64,000 nt of DNA, taken from CAYYMH01 sp964472785. Its GTDB lineage: Bacteria; Zhuqueibacterota; Zhuqueibacteria; Thermofontimicrobiales; Thermofontimicrobiaceae. Location: positions 1 to 64,000 of the forward strand of contig CAYYMH010000009.1 in assembly GCA_964472785.1 (NCBI GenBank), read 5' to 3'. Below, one piece after another: positions 1 to 8,329 of this stretch. Position 1 is the stretch's first letter, and each line of letters begins with the position of its first letter. The position numbers and the translations under genes were made by a program. Under the pieces are notes generated by a model that saw only the letters and a list, made by a program, of their open reading frames with translations, was not told the DNA's origin and ran no database searches.

Positions 1-63
1 AATTATGAGTCAAATAGCATAACCTAAAATTTATATCATGTTAGACTTCATTTTAGTCAATTA

Positions 64-82
64 CCACCACCAGAGGTGGTGG
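64..82. repeat. Perfect GC-rich hairpin upstream of the first gene
   Basis: CCACCACC and GGTGGTGG form an 8-bp perfect stem with a three-base AGA loop. No T-run follows it on either strand, so it is not a convincing rho-independent terminator. Short GC-rich hairpins of this kind occur near the ends of IS200/IS605-type elements, but no transposase is visible here. The role is unknown. Confidence 0.5.
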
Positions 83-121
83 CTTGAATAATTTGCCCTG
101 AAAGGTGCGCTGGTACGTTAT

Positions 122-2905
122 ATGGTTTTAATAAACTCGATTTTTTTTACCTCTTTCTCAGTCAGTGAAATTCCGTTCACTGTAATTTTTTTCATCTTGA
201 TACTGACTTCTTCAGTGATTGCGCTTTCAAAAACAAGTGATGCTGGTGAAGCTGAAACCGCCAACAATATTTTTTTCGAATTTTCCGATTATTTTGCAAG
301 AGAAGAAATCCGATCCGATCTTTTGAAATTCGAATGGGTCCCCATCCGGTCACAAAAAGTAGCGGACCAACTGGAATCCATAGATCTGGTGAAACATCTG
401 AAACAGATGACCAAAGATGACGATGTGTATTTGTGTGTAATATCAGGAGAAGCCGGTAGTGGAAAAACGAAACTGATTTATGAGTTTGCCGGTAGTTTTA
501 AAAACAACCGCTGTTATTTTGCCAATTGGAATTTGAAAGAGAGTATTACCGAACAAGCTGTTCAGCAACTGAAACAACTTCCCGGCAGTGCCAAATATAT
601 TTTTCTGGATAATGTTGAGATAAATCCGAAAGCAGCCGTTCAATTTTGTTTGCGCCTGATGCCGACCAAAGAAAAGTTTATTTTAGTAGCCCGCCAAAGA
701 AAAGAGCTGCTCAATTTGTTCAAAGAACTCTGGACAGAGCAGATTCAGGAATTTCAATTAAACAAAATGGAAAATTTGGCGACTGTGTTAGAGGAGGCGA
801 ATGAGGTATGGCTCGACGATGAAATAAAAGAGAAAATGATCAGCATTGCTTCGGGGAATCCCTGCGTGCTTTCCGTTTGTCACGAATTTATCGATCAACA
901 GATCCAAAAAGATGAAAAATACAATATCCGCGCTTTTTTCGAAAACGTGACTGACCAGCAGAGTTTGTTCGCCACAATCATGAGTCAGTTTAAAAACGAG
1001 TTGCATGACCCTGCTTTGGAACTGATTGCACGAGCCGTACTGGTTCAGGGACTTCCCCGCAGCGATTCGTTTTGCAAAGAGACTTTTAAATATTATATCA
1101 AATTGAGGGGGATGAATTATTTTTATGTACGCGACGACAAGATATATTTTAAACCCGCTATTTTAGGAGAATATATCGCACGGAGATTTTATTTTTCAGA
1201 AGACGAGATTACTCCCGCATTCGATAATTTACTTGAGGTGGCAGACAGCGACCAATTGAGAAATATTTTGCAGTCTGTTATAAAATTAGTCAAAGAGCAG
1301 CCGCAACCAATTTTAAAAGAAGCGGCCGGTTTTATCTTGACCATTGCCAAAACAAAGCAGATGGACAGTGCCGATATTATTCGATTAGCATTGTTTTGTG
1401 ATAACTATTTCAACGACGCGAAAATGATTCTGGACACCGTGGATAATTTTTTGGAACTGGAAATTCATGAACCCACGCCAGATTTGTATAATCAAATGGC
1501 GCTGTTCTGCACGAAGATTGAAGCCCATTCCAAAGCAGCAGCTTGGTGGGAAAAACTATTGGAAATTGCCCGGGAGCATCATTACGACGGCTGGATAATT
1601 GCGTCATACAATAACCTTGGGTTGGTCTATCATAAATTGGGCATGTGGGAAAAATCCATTGAATGCTATCAGTTGGCTTATGACAGATTTGAGAAAAACA
1701 AGATTGCTTCCGGCATTTTTCAAAGTCTGAATAATCTGGCTAAAGTTTACCAAAGAAAAGGTGATTGGAAACACGCCATTGAAATTTACGAAAAGGCGGC
1801 ACGGGAATTAAAGAAAAGCGGCCGGCTGGATGAACAAGCCCGGACCTTTGTGCAGATTGCTCAATTATTCAAAGACAACCAGGAGCAAGAAAGCGCCTTA
1901 AAATATTACAAACGCGCCACTGAGGTTTTCGTAAAAACCGGAAATACGCGGGGAAGTGCGCAAACCTTCGGTAATATGGGGATTTTGTACCGGTTGCGTC
2001 ATGAAAATGAACTGGCGCTGGAAAGTTTCCAAAAGACGCTGGACTACATGCTCAAAATCGACGATATTAGGGGAATTGCCCATACCTACAATAATCTGGC
2101 GTTGATTTATCAGGAAATGGAAGAAACTGAAAAAGCAATTGATCACTACCTGAAATCAATCGTTGAGTTAACGAAAATCGGAGACAGCAGAAGCCTTGCC
2201 CAGGCGCACAATAATCTTGCGTTGATTTATCAACAAAATGAAAACTGGGAAGATGCCTACACCTATCATCAGCATTCACTCAATGAAAAAGAACAGAATG
2301 ACGATCAAAAGGGAATGGCGCAAACGTACAAAAATTTAGGCATCGTGAGCCAGGCAAAGAGTGAATGGGGCGCGGCAAGCGAATATTACCAGAAAGCGTT
2401 ACAGTTGAAGGATCATTTGAGCACAAGTGATGTGCAAAAAATTTTCATCAATTTGGGAATCGCATATCAGGAGTTGGGCGAAAATGATCTGGCAGCGGAT
2501 GCACTGAAAAAAGCGATCGAATATGCGGCAGAAGATAGCGATCTTGATTTGTTGGCGCAAACCTACGGCAATTTGGGTGTGGCGTTGTATGAAAAGAAAG
2601 ACTTCAGACCCGCGATCCGGCTGCTCAATCAGGTGCTGTTTTACTATTTGAAACAGGATGATGTGGAAAACATCAAAAAGGTCAGCCGGGTATTTTATGG
2701 GATTCAAAAAAAGATGGCGGATAAAGAATTTAATCAACTTGCAGATCAGGAACTCAACCGGATTATATCAGATGGCATCCAATGGAAAGACCGCCAGATT
2801 ATGAACAGTGATGAGGCAAAAGAAATATTGAAGCAGATGAAAGAACGGAAGCAGCAGCGGCGGACGGAGTCGGAGCGGGAGGCGGAAGAGGGGGAGAAGA
2901 CTTAA
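122..2905 (+). CDS. Membrane-anchored P-loop NTPase with TPR array (STAND-like)
   Basis: This 927-residue protein has a hydrophobic segment at about residues 16-36. A P-loop domain follows, with Walker A GEAGSGKT at 109-116 and a Walker B-like KYIFLDNVE at 158-166. From about residue 450 to 860 there are many tandem tetratricopeptide repeats (NNLGLVYHKLGMWEKSIECY and similar), and the C-terminus is a highly charged tail rich in E, K and R. An NTPase followed by a protein-binding repeat array is the layout of STAND signalling ATPases, which act as ligand-sensing switches in regulation or defence. No effector domain is recognisable, and the N-terminal membrane segment may instead tether it to the inner membrane. 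No strong Shine-Dalgarno site precedes the ATG, so the start is uncertain. The ligand and function are unknown. Confidence 0.75.
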   Translation: MVLINSIFFTSFSVSEIPFTVIFFILILTSSVIALSKTSDAGEAETANNIFFEFSDYFAREEIRSDLLKFEWVPIRSQKVADQLESIDLVKHLKQMTKDDDVYLCVISGEAGSGKTKLIYEFAGSFKNNRCYFANWNLKESITEQAVQQLKQLPGSAKYIFLDNVEINPKAAVQFCLRLMPTKEKFILVARQRKELLNLFKELWTEQIQEFQLNKMENLATVLEEANEVWLDDEIKEKMISIASGNPCVLSVCHEFIDQQIQKDEKYNIRAFFENVTDQQSLFATIMSQFKNELHDPALELIARAVLVQGLPRSDSFCKETFKYYIKLRGMNYFYVRDDKIYFKPAILGEYIARRFYFSEDEITPAFDNLLEVADSDQLRNILQSVIKLVKEQPQPILKEAAGFILTIAKTKQMDSADIIRLALFCDNYFNDAKMILDTVDNFLELEIHEPTPDLYNQMALFCTKIEAHSKAAAWWEKLLEIAREHHYDGWIIASYNNLGLVYHKLGMWEKSIECYQLAYDRFEKNKIASGIFQSLNNLAKVYQRKGDWKHAIEIYEKAARELKKSGRLDEQARTFVQIAQLFKDNQEQESALKYYKRATEVFVKTGNTRGSAQTFGNMGILYRLRHENELALESFQKTLDYMLKIDDIRGIAHTYNNLALIYQEMEETEKAIDHYLKSIVELTKIGDSRSLAQAHNNLALIYQQNENWEDAYTYHQHSLNEKEQNDDQKGMAQTYKNLGIVSQAKSEWGAASEYYQKALQLKDHLSTSDVQKIFINLGIAYQELGENDLAADALKKAIEYAAEDSDLDLLAQTYGNLGVALYEKKDFRPAIRLLNQVLFYYLKQDDVENIKKVSRVFYGIQKKMADKEFNQLADQELNRIISDGIQWKDRQIMNSDEAKEILKQMKERKQQRRTESEREAEEGEKT

Positions 2906-2909
2906 CGCA

Positions 2910-3016
2910 CGTTTCAGTGGTTGAAACCGCATAAGATGAACTTGATAAAAGCATCACACTTGAAATTAACCGCGAAACTGTCAGAACGCCTTGGCGGTTT
3001 CAATCCACTGGAAACG
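2910..3016. repeat. Imperfect inverted repeat just after the TPR gene
   Basis: CGTTTCAGTGGTTGAAACCGC at 2910-2930 is the reverse complement, apart from two single-base insertions, of the sequence at 2994-3016. The arms enclose about 63 bases with no gene. It starts five bases after the stop of the TPR gene and ends just before a decayed secreted-protein gene. It could be a transcript-end hairpin or the trace of a small mobile element. The right arm's GTTTCAATCC start recalls some CRISPR repeats, but there is no array. Confidence 0.55.
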
Positions 3017-3033
3017 ATGGTTAGCCGACAATT

Positions 3034-3530
3034 TTATCTGATTAAAACCATTTTATTTAACTGTAAAAAACCATCGGCTTTCATGTGATATAAATACAAT
3101 CCTCCTGCAACATTATTGCCATTTTCATCTCTGGCGTTCCATTGTTTTTTATAGTAACCTGCTGATTGTCTTTCATCTTCCAAAGCTATGATCAATTCCC
3201 CTGTTATATTAAATATTCTTATGGTAACGTAAGTATCTTTTGGCAGATGATATTCAATGGTCGTCAGCGGATTGAAGGGATTGGGATAGTTTTGGGAAAG
3301 AGCGAATTCGGTTGGGGACCCCGATCCCTAGCTCGACAGCCGTGACTGTCGTCACATGTACAGTTGCGTTCCCAGTGAACACTACTGCCCTGCACCGACG
3401 CAGTCACCGTGAAATCACCCGTCTCCGTAGCAGCATATGTCCCATCGTGATCAATGGTGCCGCCAGTAGGAGACCATAGTTGCCCTTGACAGGCTGTGGT
3501 TTCACTTCAAAATGATAAAGTTGCGTTACC
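3034..3530 (-). pseudogene. Remnant of a T9SS-secreted Ig-like protein (C-terminal end)
   Basis: Read on the minus strand, 3034-3320 encodes a C-terminal sorting domain containing SQNYPNPFNP, ITGELI, GGLYLYHM and a basic KMVLIR end before TAA. This is the same domain type as at the end of the protein at 36323-38929. Upstream (about 3340-3500) an Ig-like segment is readable (WSPTGGTI...GTYAATETGDFTVTASV, then TGNATVHVTTVTAVELG), but in different frames. At least two frameshifts (near 3320 and 3375) and an in-frame TGA at 3507-3509 break it. Nothing further upstream continues the protein, and toxin-antitoxin sequence begins at 3550. It is therefore a truncated, decayed gene for a surface or secreted protein. 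Assembly indels could explain the frameshifts, but not the missing N-terminus. Confidence 0.8.
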
Positions 3531-3549
3531 TTAAGCATGGATTAATGCT

Positions 3550-3621
3550 ATGAAATTTGAATGGGATGAGAACAAAGAAATATATGAAAAATATTTCAAA
3601 AACAAATTGGGAAAGAGTTAA
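3550..3621 (+). pseudogene. Stub of a BrnT-type toxin (first ~16 residues only)
   Basis: An ATG at 3550 opens a frame starting MKFEWDENKE, which closely matches the conserved start of BrnT (DUF497) ribonuclease toxins. After about 16 matching residues the frame runs out of frame into the antitoxin-like gene and stops at 3619-3621. A BrnT toxin is normally about 90 residues and lies just upstream of brnA. The body of the toxin, with its catalytic residues, is missing, consistent with an internal deletion that joined the toxin start to the antitoxin start. Confidence 0.6.
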
Positions 3622-3805
3622 TCAATTATCAGATGATGACATTGATTTCTCTGACATTCCAGAGACTACTGAAGATTTCTGGAAAGACGCTGAATTGTAT
3701 TTACCTCAAAGGCAATTCAATCTTATTAACGTTTTAAAACAGTATGATTTAAAGCCGACTGATATAAAAATGCTTGTAAGGTTAGCTGAAAGATTAGCCC
3801 ATTAG
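3584..3805 (+). CDS. BrnA-like antitoxin, orphan, with divergent C-terminus
   Basis: The N-terminal half (SKTNWERVNQL, DDDIDFSDIPE, DFWKDAELYLP) matches the conserved leader of BrnA antitoxins, which neutralise BrnT and autoregulate through a ribbon-helix-helix domain at the C-terminus. Here the C-terminal half (FNLINVLKQYDLKPTDIKML) does not show the usual LDxDVLEWFK...GYQTRIN signature, so DNA binding is doubtful. The ATG at 3584 is preferred because the earlier in-frame TTG at 3557 lies inside the toxin stub. The stub lies directly upstream. The product, 73 residues, may be expressed without a partner toxin, or it may be a decaying remnant. Confidence 0.6.
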   Translation: MKNISKTNWERVNQLSDDDIDFSDIPETTEDFWKDAELYLPQRQFNLINVLKQYDLKPTDIKMLVRLAERLAH

Positions 3806-3862
3806 TTGCCAAAAAACTGTAATCCGAATTCTTGAGCTACTCGTAACCATTCAATTTTCTGC

Positions 3863-3891
3863 TTGACAAAGCAAAATTATTTGGCTATATT
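3863..3891 (+). promoter_or_regulatory. Consensus-like sigma-70 promoter
   Basis: TTGACA at 3863-3868 and TATATT at 3886-3891 are separated by exactly 17 bases. The site lies in AT-rich DNA about 200 bases upstream of the membrane protein gene at 4089 and points towards it. The long leader between the two has no obvious structure. Confidence 0.6.
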
Positions 3892-4088
3892 TAATTAACT
3901 TAATTGAATATTGGAACTAAAGATGCCGCTATTTAAAATCAAATAAAAACTATAAATATACATTTTTAGTCTTTTTATAATTTGCTTCGCTATTTCCAAT
4001 TTTAAAATACTCGTACAAAATAATAAGGAAAAAAGCTCTTGAATTGCAACAACTAAAGCGCAATTAGTTAAATATTTGAGATAAAAGT

Positions 4089-5012
4089 ATGAATAAATAT
4101 TTTACTAAATTTAACAATATGTTCTCTTTGTTAATTGCAATCACTGCACTTATCATTTCACTTCGGGCTTTAATTATCAGTGAAAGACAGATTGATATTT
4201 CTGATCCATCATCATCTATTAATATTACAAATATTTTTCTTGACATTACTCCACGCCTGGTTAATACTTTATTCCCTAAATACTATACACAAATTAGTTA
4301 CCCTATCTTAATCGAAATAGTTAATACTGGTCCCAATCCAATAGTGATTACAAATTATTATTTAGCTGATCATCCTAATATTCAAAGTTCATCATTTGTC
4401 AAAGATATTAAAAGAAAAATTTATTGGTCAGATAATAAACTCGCGATTGATGTCGATTATAACAATCCTTTCATTTTGAAATCTGGCGAAAAAGTTCTTC
4501 TTAAAAGTTCCAATTCGATACTCATTAACGAATTAAATGAATATGTCTCAAAGATAAAAAATGAATATATTAAATATTTTATATCTGATTCTGACAGTAA
4601 CGGTGAATTTCACATCGATGGAATTCAATCAAAAGATGAAAAATATGAATATCGCAATTTAAGTTTATATTTAAAATCTCAATTAACTTCGAACATAGTT
4701 AAATTAAAACTTGAGACTCTTAATGGTAAAAAATTATGCACTTATAATCTTCACATCGATTCAGGAATAATTGAAGAAAGTTCTGTAAGGCTTGATTTTG
4801 AACGAATTTTACTTGATGAATTTATGTTGAATGATCTAAAAAAAATTGTAGAAAAACATGAAATCAAATTATTCAATTTCGATAAATATTATGATGAACT
4901 AACAGACATTTTAGTTAAAATAGGATATACGAAGAATTTTTTGAATTTCTTTTATCATGCCTTTTATGAATTATTATTGTGGACTCCAGAAGAATCTTTT
5001 CAGAATCGATGA
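4089..5012 (+). CDS. Unknown AT-rich protein with one N-terminal membrane segment
   Basis: This 307-residue protein is not recognised. Residues about 11-28 (MFSLLIAITALIISLRAL) form one membrane-spanning segment, and the rest looks soluble, rich in K, N, I, S and D. Codon use is strongly AT-biased compared with the metal-uptake and housekeeping genes that follow, which suggests recent transfer. It follows a toxin-antitoxin scar, has its own consensus promoter at 3863-3891, and shares no operon with neighbours. The single membrane anchor plus soluble domain is common in orphan accessory proteins. No catalytic motif, repeat or metal-binding signature was seen. Confidence 0.7.
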   Translation: MNKYFTKFNNMFSLLIAITALIISLRALIISERQIDISDPSSSINITNIFLDITPRLVNTLFPKYYTQISYPILIEIVNTGPNPIVITNYYLADHPNIQSSSFVKDIKRKIYWSDNKLAIDVDYNNPFILKSGEKVLLKSSNSILINELNEYVSKIKNEYIKYFISDSDSNGEFHIDGIQSKDEKYEYRNLSLYLKSQLTSNIVKLKLETLNGKKLCTYNLHIDSGIIEESSVRLDFERILLDEFMLNDLKKIVEKHEIKLFNFDKYYDELTDILVKIGYTKNFLNFFYHAFYELLLWTPEESFQNR

Positions 5013-5081
5013 AGTAGACTATGTAGGTTATTTTTTTTCATTGCTTGGGGCTAATTCCTTGCAGGGATATTCGCTAACCCT

Positions 5082-5192
5082 AAAATTAAGCTGAACGAAG
5101 GGCTGAAGTGCGATTTCTGAATTTTTGGTTGTTTGTGAAGTTCTGTTGGTTTTTTGAAATTTAGTTCAATTATCCCTTCGTCAGCTTATTTT
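5082..5192. repeat. Inverted repeat in the 5013-5368 gene-free stretch
   Basis: The sequence at 5082-5102 (AAGCTGAACGAAGGG core) is matched in inverted orientation by CCCTTCGTCAGCTT at 5174-5187, with flanking A/T bases also pairing. Apart from single-base indels, about 18 bases of each arm pair, enclosing about 70 bases. The rest of the 356-base stretch between the AT-rich orphan and the permease genes holds nothing recognisable. It could be a small non-autonomous element at the boundary of the accessory region. Confidence 0.5.
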
Positions 5193-5368
5193 GTCGATAA
5201 CGATTCACCCAGATGTCTTACCCCTTAATGCTCAATTTAACCTCAAAAACAAAATTAAACAAAACAACAAAAAAATCTCTACTAATCAGAAACCAAACAC
5301 TGCCCTTAAAATTTAACAATTACTCCACCGATTAATCCGGCCATTCGTTACAACAAATCAATCATAAA

Positions 5369-6223
5369 TTATCCAGTTTTTGTTTTCACAAATCCCAACG
5401 ATCTCACCACAATCGCCAGCAACAAAAACACCCCCAAAAACAAAATCACCGTCGGTGAGCTGGGCACGTCCATGACCCAGGATAAATACAGCCCGCAGAC
5501 TGTAACAACGGTACCCAATCCCCAGCCAATCAGGATTCGCGAGGTCCAGTTGTGGGAGAACAACGCCGAAATGCTTGCCGGAATGATCAGGAAAGCAAAT
5601 ACGGTTAAAATGCCGCCGACTTCAACGGAAAACACGACCGCGATGCCAAACGTCGCGTAAAACAGAAAATCCCACAAAAAATTGAACTCCGCTTTTTCAT
5701 CATTGTACGAATCTGTTATGGCGATAAATTTTCTTCTGTATTTGTAATGAAAAAATCCGATCAAGCCGAACACCAAAAATAAAACAGTGATTTGATGCCA
5801 GTTGACCCAAAGGATCGATCCGGCGACCATTTCGTGAACATGCACATCCCCGCCGGCTGCTTTGTCCAGTAAAATCACCGCACCGGTCGCGGCAACCGCG
5901 TAAGCGATCCCAATCAACGATTCCAGCGGAATAGGCAACCGCCTGCTTTTCAGCGTGGTAAAAATCAACGCCGCCATGGTCGTAAATCCAAACGCAAAAA
6001 GATACCACCACATGGTATGTTCGTCGTGGGCGTGTTCCGCATGACCGGGAAACAGATCATGCAGAATCGTGGCAACGGTGCCACCCAGAGCGGCAATTTG
6101 TGCCAGAGCAATATCGATAAAAATAATTTCGCGCTTTATCACATGAATGCCAAAATAAACATTGATGCCAATCAGCAAAAGGCAGACAATAAAGGGCGCA
6201 AACATAAATTCAATCGCTGTCAT
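5369..6223 (-). CDS. Metal ABC transporter permease (ABC-3 family), second copy
   Basis: This is a 284-residue polytopic inner-membrane protein of the ZnuB/MntC/TroC (ABC-3) permease family. It has about eight membrane segments and the family's IDIALAQIAALGG and EVGGILTVFAFLIIPA motifs. It carries His-rich loops (HDLFPGHAEHAHDEH; GGDVHVHEM) that could collect Zn2+ or Mn2+. It overlaps the upstream permease by four bases, so the two are translationally coupled. Two permease genes in tandem occur in Mnt-type systems as a heterodimer. No ABC ATPase gene follows, which is odd because the operon stops here. Which metal is carried is not proven. Confidence 0.88.
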   Translation of the reverse strand: MTAIEFMFAPFIVCLLLIGINVYFGIHVIKREIIFIDIALAQIAALGGTVATILHDLFPGHAEHAHDEHTMWWYLFAFGFTTMAALIFTTLKSRRLPIPLESLIGIAYAVAATGAVILLDKAAGGDVHVHEMVAGSILWVNWHQITVLFLVFGLIGFFHYKYRRKFIAITDSYNDEKAEFNFLWDFLFYATFGIAVVFSVEVGGILTVFAFLIIPASISALFSHNWTSRILIGWGLGTVVTVCGLYLSWVMDVPSSPTVILFLGVFLLLAIVVRSLGFVKTKTG

Positions 6224-7080
6224 GATACGTTCTCCCTGCTTAATTTATTTTCCGATCTGCCGGATTTTTGGATGATAATTTTTAGAAATGCCAGCAGGAA
6301 TACCGTGATCCCCAACAGGCAGACAATAGCCGGTCCGTTGGAAATGTTCATTTCATAAGAGATGTAAATTCCCGCGATTGAGCCGATAATGCCAATAATC
6401 CAACTCCAAATAAATCGCTGGTTCCAGTTTTGTGTGAACAGCGTTGCCATGGCGGTCGGCGCGATAAGCAACACAAACACGAGAAAGATACCGCCGATTG
6501 GTACCGCGTGCACTACGACGACACCGAACGTCAAATAAAAAAGCAACTCAAACAAACGGATTTTATGCATCGGATAGGGTAAATTTTCTTTGGATTCGGA
6601 AATTTTGATAAAATGTTTCCTTAGATAAAAATGAACCACGGCAATCGCTCCGAAAACGACACCACAATTCAACACACTGTCCCACGTCACCCACAGGATG
6701 TTTCCGGTGATCGTTTTGGTAATGTAATCCGATCCGCCCGGGATTTTTTCCGCCAACAACATGGCAACTCCCAATCCGATACCGTAAATGATACCGATGA
6801 TCGCCTCCTGCGGAATCACCTGTTTCTCAAACTTGGTCATGGCAAAAATGCCCACCACAATCAGGGTAAAAAGCAACGAGATCAGCGCGACCGATGATGA
6901 TCCTTCGGCGAATCCGAGTAACAGACCAATCATGGAACCTAACGCGGCAATTTGCGCCAGCGCGATATCAATAAAGATAATCCCGCGACTGAGAATATGA
7001 TTGCCGAAATAACTGAGCACCCCAGCCATCAAAATACAGGCGACAATTGGCGGGGCTAAAAAGACTAAATTATCTAACAT
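6220..7080 (-). CDS. Metal ABC transporter permease (ABC-3 family), first copy
   Basis: This 286-residue permease of the ABC-3 family is homologous to its downstream partner. It shares IFIDIALAQIAALGS near residue 40 and PIGGIFLVFVLLIAPTA in the second half. It has about eight hydrophobic segments but lacks the His-rich loops of the partner. It starts 12 bases after the binding-protein gene and overlaps the next permease by four bases. Together the two would form the membrane channel of a Zn2+/Mn2+ importer that takes metal from the periplasmic binding protein at 7093-8166. An ATPase must be supplied from elsewhere. Confidence 0.88.
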   Translation of the reverse strand: MLDNLVFLAPPIVACILMAGVLSYFGNHILSRGIIFIDIALAQIAALGSMIGLLLGFAEGSSSVALISLLFTLIVVGIFAMTKFEKQVIPQEAIIGIIYGIGLGVAMLLAEKIPGGSDYITKTITGNILWVTWDSVLNCGVVFGAIAVVHFYLRKHFIKISESKENLPYPMHKIRLFELLFYLTFGVVVVHAVPIGGIFLVFVLLIAPTAMATLFTQNWNQRFIWSWIIGIIGSIAGIYISYEMNISNGPAIVCLLGITVFLLAFLKIIIQKSGRSENKLSRENVS

Positions 7081-7092
7081 GATCTCTCCGGC

Positions 7093-8166
7093 TTAATTCA
7101 GGTTTGCGTTAATTTGCTCAATCCAGTAATCCACCAATTCAAAATTATTATCAATTTCCGGTATGCCGCGCACAAACATGGGAAGGAAAAGGGCTTTAAT
7201 CCCTGTTCGACTTTCAATCATCTGTGGGGATTTCTTTTCGAAATAACTTGCCACCAGCATGATGTCAACATTTTGATCCTGGATCAGGCGAATCATTTTC
7301 TGCACATGTTTTGCCGACGGCGGTATGCCGGGCTTGGGCTCAATAAAACCGATAATTTGTAAACCGAACGTGTCAGCAAAATACGCCCAGTTTTTGTGAT
7401 ACGCCATGACCTTTTTACCACGGAACGGCAGCGCTTTTTTCAGCCAGCCGCCTAATTTGCCAATCAGCTTGCCTCCTTCGTATTCCTTTTCAAGAAAAGT
7501 AAACAGGGTTTGATTCTTCAACAAATTCGAGAGCGTCTCGCCACCGAACAGATCGACCAGTTCATCGCCAAAAAGTGCCCGATCCACTTTGTCGATAAAA
7601 GCGTCCCGTTGCGCAATGTAAAAATCCGAGTTTTGCGGATCGACCTTTTGCAGCCCGATGGTGATATTTTGCGCCACGATTTTCCAATTTAGCGGGCCGG
7701 TGTTGATATGCGGATTTCCCATCAAATGGATGTCGCCTTCGGTCCGGTCTGCCTTCTCAACCTTTTCCAAAACTTCAACGCCATCAGCCACAGCCACAAA
7801 ACCGACTTCACCGTCCATTATTTTGCGGTTCCGTGCTTTGTCTAATAAAGTCGTTGACCAAACTTCCAAATCCATCCCGGTAGTGATCCACATATCCGCA
7901 TCCCGGAGCTTCATCGCAAAACTGGGTTTCGGCGGTACAAAATGCGGATCTTGCTCACCAGAGGCGATGTATTCGACGGTGCCCTTCTCCTGAACGATAT
8001 ATTCAGCGATTGAAGCATAATCGGAAAATGAACAGACAATCTTCAATTGACCTTCCTGAACGTTTCCGTGACGATGTCGATGGCGCCTCTGTTGCGCATT
8101 TACCTGAACAAGCAATATAAAAATTAAAAATAACGACATTGGTATTGATCTCAAAAACGATTTCAT
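7093..8166 (-). CDS. Periplasmic metal-binding protein (ZnuA/TroA-like)
   Basis: This is a 357-residue cluster A-I solute-binding protein with a signal peptide (about residues 1-24, cleaved near VNAQ). A short His/Arg-rich stretch (RRHRHRHG, 27-34) follows. The family's metal ligands are visible: His75 in EQDPHF, His153 in NPHINTGP, His257 in MAYHKNW, and an acidic ligand Glu310 in ASYFEKK. Three His plus one acid fit Zn2+ or Mn2+ binding. It delivers metal to the two permeases directly downstream. The His-rich stretch is much shorter than the long loop of E. coli ZnuA. Confidence 0.88.
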   Translation of the reverse strand: MKSFLRSIPMSLFLIFILLVQVNAQQRRHRHRHGNVQEGQLKIVCSFSDYASIAEYIVQEKGTVEYIASGEQDPHFVPPKPSFAMKLRDADMWITTGMDLEVWSTTLLDKARNRKIMDGEVGFVAVADGVEVLEKVEKADRTEGDIHLMGNPHINTGPLNWKIVAQNITIGLQKVDPQNSDFYIAQRDAFIDKVDRALFGDELVDLFGGETLSNLLKNQTLFTFLEKEYEGGKLIGKLGGWLKKALPFRGKKVMAYHKNWAYFADTFGLQIIGFIEPKPGIPPSAKHVQKMIRLIQDQNVDIMLVASYFEKKSPQMIESRTGIKALFLPMFVRGIPEIDNNFELVDYWIEQINANLN

Positions 8167-8213
8167 TTATTTCTCCTTGAATTTGTTTGGTTCAAAATTT
8201 GATCTTTCATATA

Positions 8214-8245
8214 ACCACCGAGTTCACGAAGAACACAAAGATTTT
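8214..8245. repeat. Dispersed intergenic repeat, copy 1
   Basis: This segment (ACCACCGAGTTCACGAAG, then AACACAAAGATTTT) resembles 16331-16364 and 54051-54081 and is one of three degenerate copies in the window, all between genes. The same type of CCACTGA..CACA.GATTTT sequence is familiar as intergenic repeats in unrelated bacterial genomes. It sits between the barrel gene and the metal-binding protein gene. The function is unknown. Confidence 0.5.
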
Positions 8246-8329
8246 AGTGATTTGAAAATACACTCTTAAATTTCACAAATTCAATATGGTTAAACTGCTT
8301 GCTTTATCTTCGTGTTTCAGGTATTAATG

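Noticed and set aside
2994..3016. Possible CRISPR repeat (GTTTCAATCC start)
   Set aside because: There is only one copy with an inverted partner and no regular spacing, so it is not an array.
5700..6011. Open frame overlapping the second permease in another frame
   Set aside because: It lies fully inside a clear ABC-3 permease and has no family resemblance of its own.
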